Source: Gemmatimonas phototrophica
Lineage (GTDB): Bacteria; Latescibacterota; UBA2968; UBA8231
Length of the DNA stretch: 33,933 bases
Reading direction: 5' to 3'
Assembly: GCA_945861755.1 (NCBI GenBank)
Contig: CAMAVQ010000027.1
Span: 1-33,933 of the forward strand
Below are positions 7,863-15,670 of this stretch, in pieces (position 1 is the first letter of the stretch; every line of letters starts with the position of its first letter). Made by a program: the position numbers and the translations under genes. The notes under the pieces are model-generated. The model searched no databases. It was not told the DNA's origin and saw nothing but the letters and a program-made list of their open reading frames with translations.

Positions 7863-8432
7863 TTGACGCTACCCCAACCCGGCGAAGCGAGCGCCCCAGC
7901 CCAGGCCCCAACCCAACTTCAGTACTGGCGCTTCTACTGGCCCCTGGTCCTCACCGGCATCGTCATGCTGCTGGCGCAACAGTTCCAGAACAGCGCCCTG
8001 GCCCGTTATCCCAACGCGGCGCGCGAATTGGCCGTCTTCGCCTTTGCCTCCAGCGTCTTCCAGCTCTTCAACGCCGCCCTCATCTTCATGCCGCAGATGT
8101 CCAACAGCTTCGTGCGCTCCCCGCAGGGCTGGCGGATCTGCCTGCGCTTCACCCTCTGGCTCTGCCTGATCCTCAGCCTGCCCCTGGCCCTGATCCGCCG
8201 CACCACCGGTCGTATGGGCGCGGGAGCCATCTTCCGCAACGTGGCCACTTACCTCTTGGCTGCCCTCTTCTTCTACACCGGGCTGCTGGACCACATCACC
8301 GCCACCCTGACCCTGATCGCCGGCTTTGTCGCCGAAACCCTGGTGATGATCGGTGGGCCCTGCCTCGGGCGGGTAGCCCAGCGGGGCATGGCCAGGATGA
8401 CGCGCGCCGAGGTGGTGACTCCGGACAATTGA
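7863..8432 (+). CDS. Short multi-TM protein, possibly an internally deleted MATE/flippase-like transporter
   Basis: 189 residues from a TTG start with no convincing Shine-Dalgarno, 13 nt after the barrel gene. Hydrophobic segments lie near residues 27-43, 60-78, 95-110 and 128-165. The first half (YWPLVLTGIVMLLAQQFQNS and FNAALIFMPQMSNSF) resembles the N terminus of MATE/MOP-superfamily flippases, which normally have about 12 TM and over 400 residues. The second half resembles a C-terminal TM pair. One explanation is a large in-frame internal deletion; another is a genuinely small membrane protein. The start codon is uncertain. No terminator for the upstream run was found after it. Confidence 0.55.
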   Translation: MTLPQPGEASAPAQAPTQLQYWRFYWPLVLTGIVMLLAQQFQNSALARYPNAARELAVFAFASSVFQLFNAALIFMPQMSNSFVRSPQGWRICLRFTLWLCLILSLPLALIRRTTGRMGAGAIFRNVATYLLAALFFYTGLLDHITATLTLIAGFVAETLVMIGGPCLGRVAQRGMARMTRAEVVTPDN

Positions 8433-8462
8433 AGGAGCTTGGGCTGCCGCTGCGATTCGCCC

Positions 8463-8500
8463 AAAAAAAAGCCCCTGCGAGTAATAGTCTCGCAAGGGCT
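8463..8500 (-). terminator. Intrinsic terminator of the tRNA-Val gene
   Basis: On the minus strand a 12-bp stem (8500-8489 with 8481-8470, one G-U) closes a 7-nt loop and is followed by eight T (8470-8463). It begins 6 nt after the encoded CCA end of the tRNA. There is no T-run on the plus side, so it is one-directional. Confidence 0.85.
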
Positions 8501-8506
8501 TCCAAA

Positions 8507-8583
8507 TGGTGGGCGATACTAGATTCGAACTAGTGACCCCCTGCTTGTCGAGCAGGTGCTCTAACCAGCTGAGCTAATCGCCC
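8507..8583 (-). tRNA. tRNA-Val(GAC) with encoded CCA and C at position 33
   Basis: 77 nt forming a full cloverleaf. The acceptor stem is GGGCGAT/ATCGCCC, the D arm GCTC/GAGC, the anticodon stem CCTGC/GCAGG with loop TCGACAA, and the T arm ACTAG/CTAGT with loop TTCGAAT; the 3' CCA is encoded. There is no long variable arm. The loop places GAC at 34-36, decoding valine GUC/GUU codons. Position 33, nearly always U in elongator tRNAs, is C here (TCGACAA rather than TTGACAA). Every stem is intact, so it does not look like a decayed pseudogene. It has its own terminator and a probable promoter. Confidence 0.93.
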
Positions 8584-8645
8584 TCTCTTTACAGCCATCC
8601 GGGCATTGATTTTATTCTGACGCGCCGGCCTCAAAAGCGGCAGAT

Positions 8646-8674
8646 AATGTAGGGCAAAAGCGCCTGCCGGTCAA
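8646..8674 (-). promoter_or_regulatory. Predicted promoter of the tRNA-Val gene
   Basis: The minus strand has TTGACC (8674-8669), a 17-bp spacer and TACATT (8651-8646), about 63 nt upstream of the tRNA 5' end. It sits in the gap before the divergent oxidoreductase gene. Confidence 0.45.
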
Positions 8675-8699
8675 GCACTCCACTCCTCCGAGGTATGCC

Positions 8700-9752
8700 A
8701 TGTCCAAGACCTACCGCGCCGGCCTGATCGGCTGTGGGCGTATGGGCGCCACCATCGACGATGAAGTCAGGGACCGGCCCCACAGCGACCTGTTTCTGCC
8801 CTATTCCCACGCCGCCGCCCTGGCGGCCTGTGGGCGTATCGAGTTCGCGGCGGTCTGCGATCCGGTGACCGAAAAGGCCAAAGCCGCCCAAGCGCGCTAC
8901 GGGGTAGCCAGCGCCTACACCGACTACCGGGAGATGATCCTCAAAGAGCAGCTCGACATCGTCAGCATCGCCACCCGCCCCGGACCCCATGCCGAAACCA
9001 CCCTCTTCGCCGCTGAACACGGAGTGGCCGGCATCTATTGCGAGAAGCCGCTCTGCAATTCCATGCGCGAGGCCGACGCCATGCTGGCCGCCTGCCAAGA
9101 GCACGGGGTCAAGTTCAATTATGGCACCCAGCGCCGCTACACCCCCCTGTACCGCCACCTGCGCCAGCTCTGCGACGAAGGCCGGATCGGCCAGGTGCAG
9201 GCGGTGGTGGCCAACTGCGGGGTCAGCGTGGCCCAGTGGGGCCACACCCACGCCGCCGACATGATGCTCTTCCTGGCCGGCGACGGGGAGGCCGAATTCG
9301 TCCAGGGCAACGCCGTCTTCTCCGAGAGCGACTGGGAAGGCCAGCGCCTCAAGATCGACCCGAGCATCACCAGCGGGTACGTGCGCTTTAGGAACGGCGT
9401 ACACGCCTATCTGGTGGCCGCCGGCGGCTACGAGTTCGAGGTCAGCGGCACCAAGGGCAAACTGCGCACCCTGAGCAACGGCATCGATTATACTTGGAGG
9501 ACTGCCGACGAATACGGGGAATTTCACCAGGTGGAGGGGCCGCAAATTCCCATCACCAGCGGCACCCTCAAGGGGATCGAGGATCTGGTGGCCGCCCTCG
9601 ACAGTGGGGGCGAGACCCAGGGCAGCCTTGAACTGGCCTGCCGCAGCCAGGAACTGATCTTCGGAATCATCGCCTCCCACCGGCAAGGAGGCCGGCGGGT
9701 GGAACTGCCCTTGGCAGAGCGCGATCTGAGCATCGCGCCGGATTCGTACTGA
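8700..9752 (+). CDS. Gfo/Idh/MocA family NAD(P)-dependent oxidoreductase
   Basis: 350 residues. The N-terminal Rossmann fold has GCGRMG (11-16), and the family EKP motif is YCEKPL with K116, the usual catalytic lysine. The C-terminal alpha/beta substrate domain follows, with WGHTHAADMM near 180-190 as the region that normally carries the active-site Asp/His pair. Members oxidise or reduce sugars, inositols and related polyols. ATG 8700 is used, with GAGG nearby; an ATG at 8695 is out of frame. No signal peptide, so it is cytoplasmic. It stands alone between the tRNA and the convergent carboxypeptidase gene. It could work with the upstream PhyH/barrel genes in polyol catabolism, which is inference from proximity only. 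Confidence 0.92.
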   Translation: MSKTYRAGLIGCGRMGATIDDEVRDRPHSDLFLPYSHAAALAACGRIEFAAVCDPVTEKAKAAQARYGVASAYTDYREMILKEQLDIVSIATRPGPHAETTLFAAEHGVAGIYCEKPLCNSMREADAMLAACQEHGVKFNYGTQRRYTPLYRHLRQLCDEGRIGQVQAVVANCGVSVAQWGHTHAADMMLFLAGDGEAEFVQGNAVFSESDWEGQRLKIDPSITSGYVRFRNGVHAYLVAAGGYEFEVSGTKGKLRTLSNGIDYTWRTADEYGEFHQVEGPQIPITSGTLKGIEDLVAALDSGGETQGSLELACRSQELIFGIIASHRQGGRRVELPLAERDLSIAPDSY

Positions 9753-9787
9753 GAGGTGAGCGCGATGCGGGGGGATTCCGTTAGAAG

Positions 9788-10948
9788 TTAGAAGTAACTC
9801 ATGAGGCGCTCCCACAGCCCCACCCGATCCACGCTCTTTTCGGCCACCAGTTCCACCTCGGCCAGCAGACTGTCGCCCAGGGAGATCTTGAGCGTGCCCA
9901 GACCCTGGCCCTGGCGCACGGGGGCCGGATGTTTGGAGGGAAGGTCGAGTTCACTTCTGAGGTGGCGCTTCTGCTCGGTGCGCAGCACCACGGCCAGGGG
10001 ATTGCTCAACACGGCGTTGACCACCGGCTCGGCACCCCAGTCGAGGGTGACCAGCCCCATGGACTGGCCGGCTTCGGCCAGAGGCACCTTGGCGTAGTGC
10101 TCAAAACCCCATTCCTGCAGCCGCACGGTTTCCTGTTCCCTGACCCTGGGGTTGCGCGCCCCCAGCACCACCGAGATCAGGCGCATGCCCCGCCGCTGGG
10201 CCGTGCCCACCAGGCAAAAACCGGCCCGGCTTGTAAAACCGGTCTTGAGCCCATCCATGCCTTCGAGGCGATCGAGCAATTTGTTGGTGCTGTGCAGGGT
10301 CTGGGTGCCGTCGCGGAAAGGGGTCTCGCGCAAGGAGGACCACTGGAGAGCCTCGGGATACTGGCGCAGCAAGGCGAGGGCGATCTGGGCCAGCTCGTAG
10401 GCCGTGGTGATATTGCCCTGGCCTTCGGGGGTAGTGTCCAGCCCGTAGGAATTGGTGGCGCGGGTGTGCTTCAGCCCCAGTTCCCTGGCCTTGGCGTTCA
10501 TGCGGGCGACAAATTTAGCCTCGGTGCCGGCCAAGTGCTCGGCGATCGCCACGCAGGCATCGTTGGCCGAGACGACCATAGCCGCTTTCATCATTTCGCG
10601 CAGGGGCATGGCCTCGCCTTGCCGGAGGAAAACCTGGGAGCCGTTGATGCGGCTGGCCTCGGCGGAGACACGAATGGTATCTTCGAGGGAGACCTCGCCA
10701 GCAGCCAGGGCGTCCATCACCACCAGCTCCAGCAGCAGCTTCTGAGTGCTGGCCGGCGGACGCTGCAGATCGGCATTATACGAAAAGAGCACCTTGCCGG
10801 TCTGGGCTTCGACCAGAATGGCCGCCGCGCAGGTATTCTTGTTGCCACCCTTGGCTTTCCGGATCTTGGTGGCGGCCAACTGCTGGGCCTGGGCGCTACC
10901 GGCCCAGGCGAGCAGGGACACTGAAAGTATCAGCTGTATCAAACTCAT
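9788..10948 (-). CDS. dacA: Serine-type D-Ala-D-Ala carboxypeptidase (peptidase S11, PBP5/6 type)
   Basis: 386 residues with an N-terminal signal peptide (hydrophobic 4-16, cleavage probably after AQA near residue 22). The three penicillin-binding motifs are present: S67-T-Q-K70, S127-A-N129 and K235-T-G237. A C-terminal PBP5_C-like beta domain follows, and the last 15 residues (DRVGLWERLMSYF) look like the amphipathic helix that anchors these enzymes to the outer face of the inner membrane. The role is to remove the terminal D-Ala of peptidoglycan pentapeptides. The ATG 10948 start lacks a strong Shine-Dalgarno. A good promoter lies 70-100 nt upstream. The gene converges with the oxidoreductase gene with a 35-bp gap. 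The symbol is given by family; a dacC/dacD-type paralogue is not excluded. Confidence 0.93.
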   Translation of the reverse strand: MSLIQLILSVSLLAWAGSAQAQQLAATKIRKAKGGNKNTCAAAILVEAQTGKVLFSYNADLQRPPASTQKLLLELVVMDALAAGEVSLEDTIRVSAEASRINGSQVFLRQGEAMPLREMMKAAMVVSANDACVAIAEHLAGTEAKFVARMNAKARELGLKHTRATNSYGLDTTPEGQGNITTAYELAQIALALLRQYPEALQWSSLRETPFRDGTQTLHSTNKLLDRLEGMDGLKTGFTSRAGFCLVGTAQRRGMRLISVVLGARNPRVREQETVRLQEWGFEHYAKVPLAEAGQSMGLVTLDWGAEPVVNAVLSNPLAVVLRTEQKRHLRSELDLPSKHPAPVRQGQGLGTLKISLGDSLLAEVELVAEKSVDRVGLWERLMSYF

Positions 10949-11016
10949 AGTTGTCTGTTTTATATATCGGCAGGAAAAGGAGATTCGGGCACAGCGGGGA
11001 ACTTGAGGGGTGCCCT

Positions 11017-11045
11017 AAGATAAAAGGTCGGGTCCCGGTAGTCAA
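11017..11045 (-). promoter_or_regulatory. Predicted sigma70-type promoter of the carboxypeptidase gene
   Basis: The minus strand has TTGACT (11045-11040), exactly 17 bp, then TATCTT (11022-11017). The start would be near 11009, giving a leader of about 60 nt. It lies in the 121-bp divergent gap shared with the M81 operon, whose own promoter I could not identify. Confidence 0.6.
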
Positions 11046-11069
11046 TCGCGGAAAAGAGGGGGGAAACTA

Positions 11070-12560
11070 ATGAAAAGGGTATTGATCGGCGGCCTGGTAC
11101 ACGAAACCCACACCTTCCTGGCCGGACGTACCGGCCTGGAGTCCTTTGCCGAGATGATCTGGGTGCGCGGCACCGGCCTGCTGGACCGGTGCCAGGGGGA
11201 TGTCTCGCCCATGGGCGGCGCCCTGGAGGTGGCCCAGCGCCAGGGCTGGAAGGTATACCCGTCGGTGTACGGGGCCGCTATGCCTTCGGGCACTGTGACC
11301 GACCAGGTGCTCGAGGCTTGGTGGGCGGCCTTCGCCGAGGATCTGGACCAGGCCCTGCAGCAAGGCCTGGACGGGATCTTGTTGATCCTACACGGGGCCA
11401 TGGCCTTCGCCTCCTTCCCCGACGGGGAGGGGGAATTGCTCCGCCGCATCCGCGCCCGGCTGGGGGACCGCCCCCTGCCCATCGCCGCCGACCTGGACTT
11501 ACACGCCAATTTCAGCCTGCAGATGGCCCGCTGCGCCAATATCTTCACCGGATACCGGGAGAACCCCCACACCGATGCCCGCCAGGCCGGGGAACGGGCC
11601 GCCCAGCTGCTGGGTCAGGTGATGAAAGGGAGTGGGCTGCCGCAGGTAGTGGCCCTCAAGCCGCCGGTGCTCTACAGCCCCAAGGGTACCTCCACCACCG
11701 CCGAACCCATGCTTTCGCTGGAGCGCATGGCCCGCCGGCTCGAAGCCGACTACCCCGAACTGCTAGAGATCTGCGTGCTGCCCGGCTTTGCCTATGCCGA
11801 CGTGCCCTGCGCTGGAGTCTCCTTCTGCGCCACCACCACCGGCGATCCGCTCCGGGCCGAGCGCCTGCTGCAACCGCTAGCCCAGCACGCCCTCGAACAG
11901 GCCAACGCCGGCAACCCCCTGGACCCACCCATCGCCGAAGTGATGCCCCAGGTCCTGGCCCTGTCCCAGGGGCCCATCGGCTTGATCGAGCCCTCAGACA
12001 ATATCGGCGGCGGCACCCCCGGCGACGGCACCGGCATCCTCCAGGCGCTGATCCAGTACGGGGTCAAGAAGAGTGCGGTGGTCATCAACGACCCCCAGGC
12101 CGCAGCCGCCTGCCACAGCGCCAGTGTCGGCGACCGGCTGCAATTGCGCCTCGGCGGCAAGGTGGATCATCTGCACGGGCCCACCCTCGAACTGCCGGTG
12201 GAATTACTGCGGCGCACCGACGGGAAGTTCTCCCTGGAGAACGAGAAGTCCCACCTCGCCTCATTGGTGGGCCGGCATGTGGACATGGGTCTGTCGGCCC
12301 TGGTCCACCACCAGGGCATCTTTATCCTCTTAACCACCCGCAAAACCCCGCCCATGGACCTGGGCCAGCTGCGCAGCCAGGGACTGATCCCCGAGGACCT
12401 CTACCTGATCGGCATCAAGGCCGCCATCTCCCACAAGGCCGCCTACGATCCCATCCTCAGGGCTAGTTTTTATGTGGACACTCCAGGGCTGGGCGCCAGC
12501 GACCTGTCTCGTTTCCCCTATCGCCACCTCCCCCGGCCCATGGCTCCGCTGGACCCTTGA
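11070..12560 (+). CDS. M81 family metallopeptidase (MlrC/microcystinase C-like)
   Basis: 496 residues covering both parts of the family: an N-terminal DUF1485 domain (about 1-290) and a C-terminal MlrC domain (about 300-485, with [16 protein letters not shown]). The likely zinc ligands are D143 and H145 ([10 protein letters not shown]) and H167 ([10 protein letters not shown]), the D-x-H...H arrangement of MlrC. MlrC cleaves linear microcystin products, and most family members have unknown amide or peptide substrates. ATG 11070 has a GAGGGGGGAAA ribosome-binding site. There is no signal peptide. It opens a four-gene plus-strand operon with amidohydrolase, Rieske and PhyH genes, so it probably hydrolyses an amide in a small-molecule pathway rather than bulk protein. 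Confidence 0.92.
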   Translation: MKRVLIGGLVHETHTFLAGRTGLESFAEMIWVRGTGLLDRCQGDVSPMGGALEVAQRQGWKVYPSVYGAAMPSGTVTDQVLEAWWAAFAEDLDQALQQGLDGILLILHGAMAFASFPDGEGELLRRIRARLGDRPLPIAADLDLHANFSLQMARCANIFTGYRENPHTDARQAGERAAQLLGQVMKGSGLPQVVALKPPVLYSPKGTSTTAEPMLSLERMARRLEADYPELLEICVLPGFAYADVPCAGVSFCATTTGDPLRAERLLQPLAQHALEQANAGNPLDPPIAEVMPQVLALSQGPIGLIEPSDNIGGGTPGDGTGILQALIQYGVKKSAVVINDPQAAAACHSASVGDRLQLRLGGKVDHLHGPTLELPVELLRRTDGKFSLENEKSHLASLVGRHVDMGLSALVHHQGIFILLTTRKTPPMDLGQLRSQGLIPEDLYLIGIKAAISHKAAYDPILRASFYVDTPGLGASDLSRFPYRHLPRPMAPLDP

Positions 12561-12604
12561 CCTCGTTCGGCCAGCGCCCATATCTTTCGAGCGAAGGGCT
12601 GCCC

Positions 12605-13699
12605 ATGTCATCAACCGCCGCATTAGAAAAACCACCTGTGGGAAAAGCGGTCTCGCTGATCGACAGCGATGCGCACAACTATCCCGACTCCATCGCCGAC
12701 CTGATGCCCTATCTGCCGGCGCGCTGGCAGGTCTACATCCGCCAGTCGGGGTTTACCAACCCCTCGATATCGCAGTACCCCAAGGTGTTTTCCCAGGCGG
12801 CCCGGCGCGACGCCTGGCCCCCCGGCGGCAAACGCCCGGGCAGCGACCCGGCTTTTGCCCGCCAGCAATTGTTGGACGCCTGGGACATCGACTATGCCAT
12901 CCTCAATCCGCTCTACGGGCTGTGCGCGGTCCACAACCTAGACCTGGGCAACGCCCTGATGCGGGCGGTCAACGACTGGACCGCCGCCTGCTGGCTCGAT
13001 GCGGACCCGCGCTGGCGCGCTTCGATCGTGGTCAATCCACACGACCCGGAAGCCGCCGCCCTGGAGATCGCTCGCCTGGCCGGCGACCGCCGCTTTGTGC
13101 AGGTGCTCTTGCTGGTCCGCTCGCACGCCCCGTACGGCCGACGCCAGTTCCACCCCATCTTCCGGGCCGCCTGCGAGGCCGGCTTGCCGGTGGGCATCCA
13201 CTTCGGCGGCAGCGGCCATCCTATCACCTCCTGCGGCTGGCCCTCCTACTATATCGAAGACCATACCGGCATGACCCAGGCCTTCGAGGCCCAGGTGATC
13301 AGCCTGGTGTGCGAGGGGGTCTTTGAAGCCTTCCCCGAGTTGCGGGTGGCCCTGGTCGAAGGCGGCTTCGCCTGGATCCCGGCGCTGATGTGGCGGCTCG
13401 ACAAGAACTACCGCGGGCTGCGCAGCGAGGTGCCCTGGCTGAAGAAACTGCCCAGCGAATACATCCTCGAGCACTTCCGGGCCACCACCCAACCGATGGA
13501 AGAACCACCCGAACCCAGGCAGTTGCTCTCTATCATCGAAATGATCGGCCGCGAGAACTTTCTGATGTTCGCCACTGATTATCCGCACTGGGATTTCGAC
13601 GCCCCGGACCGGGCGTTGCCTTCTTTTATACCCGACCCGCTGCGCCGGCGCATTTGCGCCGACAACGCCCAGGCCTTCTATGGCTTCGCACACGCATGA
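12605..13699 (+). CDS. Amidohydrolase-2 family metal-dependent hydrolase/decarboxylase
   Basis: 364 residues in the ACMSD/amidohydrolase_2 TIM-barrel group. The metal motif is D22-A-H24 ([10 protein letters not shown]), which replaces the usual HxH; H199 (VGIHFGGSG) and D325 (FATDYPHWD) are further ligands. Relatives hydrolyse C-N bonds or decarboxylate aromatic acids. The frame is open from a TTG at 12557 that overlaps the M81 stop, but I prefer ATG 12605, which begins just before the barrel. Its ribosome-binding site is weak (GAAGGG), so the TTG start, coupled to the M81 stop, is a real alternative. Its 3' end overlaps the Rieske gene by 20 nt, supporting co-translation. The substrate is unknown. 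Confidence 0.9.
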   Translation: MSSTAALEKPPVGKAVSLIDSDAHNYPDSIADLMPYLPARWQVYIRQSGFTNPSISQYPKVFSQAARRDAWPPGGKRPGSDPAFARQQLLDAWDIDYAILNPLYGLCAVHNLDLGNALMRAVNDWTAACWLDADPRWRASIVVNPHDPEAAALEIARLAGDRRFVQVLLLVRSHAPYGRRQFHPIFRAACEAGLPVGIHFGGSGHPITSCGWPSYYIEDHTGMTQAFEAQVISLVCEGVFEAFPELRVALVEGGFAWIPALMWRLDKNYRGLRSEVPWLKKLPSEYILEHFRATTQPMEEPPEPRQLLSIIEMIGRENFLMFATDYPHWDFDAPDRALPSFIPDPLRRRICADNAQAFYGFAHA

Positions 13700-14042
13700 T
13701 ATTGGCGCGGCGGCCGACTTTGCCCCCGGCAGGCTCTGCCGGGTCGAGGTCGGAGGCCGGGGACTGGTGATCCTGCGCCGTGGTGAAGAGTTTTACGCCC
13801 TGCGCGACGTGTGCCCGCACCAGGGCGCGCCCCTCTCGGCGGGCCAGTTGGGCGGCACCCCCCTGCCCTGTAGGCCGGGCGAGCAGATCGCCTACGGCCG
13901 GGTTGGTGAGGTGCTGACCTGCCCCTGGCACGGCTGGGAATTCGACGTGTGTACCGGCCAGGCCCTGGCCAACCCCCAAGCGCGGGTGCGCACCTATCCG
14001 GTGCGCCGCGCCGGCGAGCGTCTGCTGATCGAGTTGAGTTAA
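13680..14042 (+). CDS. Rieske [2Fe-2S] protein, stand-alone, expanded loop
   Basis: 120 residues forming a single Rieske domain. Ligands are C45-P-H47 ([10 protein letters not shown]) and C81-P-W-H84 ([10 protein letters not shown]). The gap between H47 and C81 is 33 residues, about twice that in typical Rieske ferredoxins and ring-hydroxylating oxygenases, and the insert carries an extra Cys (C64) and GEQIAYGR. The start at ATG 13680 lies inside the 3' end of the amidohydrolase gene in another frame. There is no membrane anchor, so it is a soluble electron carrier or a detached oxygenase N-domain. Its immediate neighbour is a PhyH oxygenase, which does not normally need a Rieske partner. A reductase gene is not seen in the operon. 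Confidence 0.92.
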   Translation: MASHTHDIGAAADFAPGRLCRVEVGGRGLVILRRGEEFYALRDVCPHQGAPLSAGQLGGTPLPCRPGEQIAYGRVGEVLTCPWHGWEFDVCTGQALANPQARVRTYPVRRAGERLLIELS

Positions 14043-14064
14043 ATCTTTGCTAGGGAGAAAACCG

Positions 14065-15030
14065 ATGACCCTCGAAAGCATCCAAGAGCTGACTTATTGC
14101 GGCAACCCCATCGACACCACCCCCGCCGGCTTTGGCGAGCTGCGTCGCTCCGACGATGCAGCCGGGGACGTCGACGAACTGCGCCGGCGCATGGGGGAGG
14201 ACGGGTATATCTTTTTGCCCGGATTGCTCGACCGCGACGAAGTGGCCGCTGCTCGCCAAGAGGTGATGGATCGCCTGCTCGAAGCCGGCATCCTCGACCA
14301 GCGCTATCCCGCCTACGAGGGGATAGTCAAACCCGACCACACCGCCTCCTTTATGCCCCAGTTGGCCAAGGGCAACCTGCCGCTGATGAAGCTGCTCTAC
14401 GAGGGAACAATGATGGCCTTCTACGAGTCCTTTCTGGGCGGCCCAGTACTCCACTACGACTACACCTGGTTCCGCGCCAAGACCCCCGGCACCCGCACCG
14501 CCAGCCAGCCCCATTACGACGTGGTCTACATGGGCCGGGGCACCCGGAAACTCTATACCTCGTGGACCCCGCTGATGGACGTGCCCTATAACATGGGAGG
14601 ACTGATCGTACTGGAGAATTCCCACCTCCTGGACCAGGTGGTTAACACCTATGGGCAGACCGATGTGGATGCGTACTGCGAGGAGGGCAACGCCAGGGCT
14701 CTGGTGGAAACGGCCAGAAACGCGGGCCGGGAGCTGAGCGCCGAAGAGCGCCAGCAGATCCGCTGGAATTCGACCGGGTGTTTCAACCCCGACGCCATCG
14801 AGGCTCGCAAAGAGCTGGGCGGCCGCTGGCTGAGCGCCGAATACCAGATGGGCGATCTGCTGATCTTCAGCATGTACACCCTGCACGCCAGCACCGACAA
14901 CCACACCGACCGCATTCGTATCTCCTCGGACTCGCGCTACCAGCTGGCTTCGGAGCCGGTGGACGACCGCTGGATCGGCGAGAACCCGCCCATCCACGGC
15001 ATCCGCGCCAAACGCGGGATGGTCTGCTAG
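14065..15030 (+). CDS. Phytanoyl-CoA dioxygenase family (PhyH) Fe(II)/2OG oxygenase, copy 2
   Basis: 321 residues. The metal triad is H150-Y-D152 (QPHYDVVYMG) and H274 (YTLHASTDNHTD), with R283 or R285 as the 2-oxoglutarate-binding candidate. It is longer than copy 1, with an extra helical insert at about 190-250 between the strands, and the two share little beyond the fold. I use ATG 14065, preceded by AGGGAGAAAACCG, rather than the TTG at 14047. It is the last gene of the M81/amidohydrolase/Rieske operon, 22 nt after the Rieske stop. It probably hydroxylates or cleaves the same small molecule the hydrolases process. Its TAG stop overlaps the opposite-strand YqgE stop within a CTAG. Confidence 0.92.
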   Translation: MTLESIQELTYCGNPIDTTPAGFGELRRSDDAAGDVDELRRRMGEDGYIFLPGLLDRDEVAAARQEVMDRLLEAGILDQRYPAYEGIVKPDHTASFMPQLAKGNLPLMKLLYEGTMMAFYESFLGGPVLHYDYTWFRAKTPGTRTASQPHYDVVYMGRGTRKLYTSWTPLMDVPYNMGGLIVLENSHLLDQVVNTYGQTDVDAYCEEGNARALVETARNAGRELSAEERQQIRWNSTGCFNPDAIEARKELGGRWLSAEYQMGDLLIFSMYTLHASTDNHTDRIRISSDSRYQLASEPVDDRWIGENPPIHGIRAKRGMVC

Positions 15031-15608
15031 TTGGCCAGGGGATCTTCGTGGATGTAGGAGAGGGCTCGGTACTTCCCGCCCAGGGAATAGAGCGCCTGCT
15101 GCCAGACCCGTTCCGGCTCGGTGGAGAAGACCAGGTCCGCTGACCCCGGGGCGAGGCTCCAGAAACCCATCGCCACCTCGTTCTCAAGCTGCCCGGCGCT
15201 CCAGTTGGCAAAGCCCTGATAGAAGCGCAACACCGGCTGCTGCGGGTCCATAAAGGCGGCGTGGGCGCGCAGGGCCTCTAGGTCGACGCTGGTGTAGAGG
15301 TCCTCAAAGATGGGCGGCGCCTCCCCCAAATGCTCGACCCGGTGCAGGACCACCAACTGATCCTGGCCCACCGGCCCCCCCTGATAGAAGAGCCCGCCCT
15401 CGGGCGTCTGCAAGTGCTCCAGCCCTTCGGCGTGGCGCTGCAACTCGGCGGCGCGGCGCTGGCCCAGCGGCTGATTGATCACCACCCCAGCCGCACCGGT
15501 ATCCGGACTGCACCTGAGAATCAGCACCACGCTGCGGGTGAAGTTGCGGTCGTCTTCTAGATTGAGTGAGGCAATGAGGAAGGTGCCGGGTACCAGGGGC
15601 GCGGGCAT
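15027..15608 (-). CDS. YqgE/AlgH family protein (DUF179)
   Basis: 193 residues from ATG 15608, matching the usual size of about 185-190. Family signatures are GTFLIASLNLEDDRNFTRSV at the N terminus, GAAGVVINQPLG, YQGGPVGQD, and NWSAGQLENEVAMGFW toward the C terminus. The frame is open to 15863, but that extension runs into the upstream NamZ gene and has a low-complexity Arg/Gly composition, so it is rejected. The molecular function of the family is not firmly known; AlgH was linked to alginate regulation in Pseudomonas. It follows NamZ on the same strand after about 60 bp and may be the last gene of the envelope unit. Confidence 0.9.
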   Translation of the reverse strand: MPAPLVPGTFLIASLNLEDDRNFTRSVVLILRCSPDTGAAGVVINQPLGQRRAAELQRHAEGLEHLQTPEGGLFYQGGPVGQDQLVVLHRVEHLGEAPPIFEDLYTSVDLEALRAHAAFMDPQQPVLRFYQGFANWSAGQLENEVAMGFWSLAPGSADLVFSTEPERVWQQALYSLGGKYRALSYIHEDPLAN

Positions 15609-15670
15609 GGGAACTAACCGTTTGAGGTGAAGGAGAGGTGGCTCATAGTTTATAAATTCATCCCCGCCTG

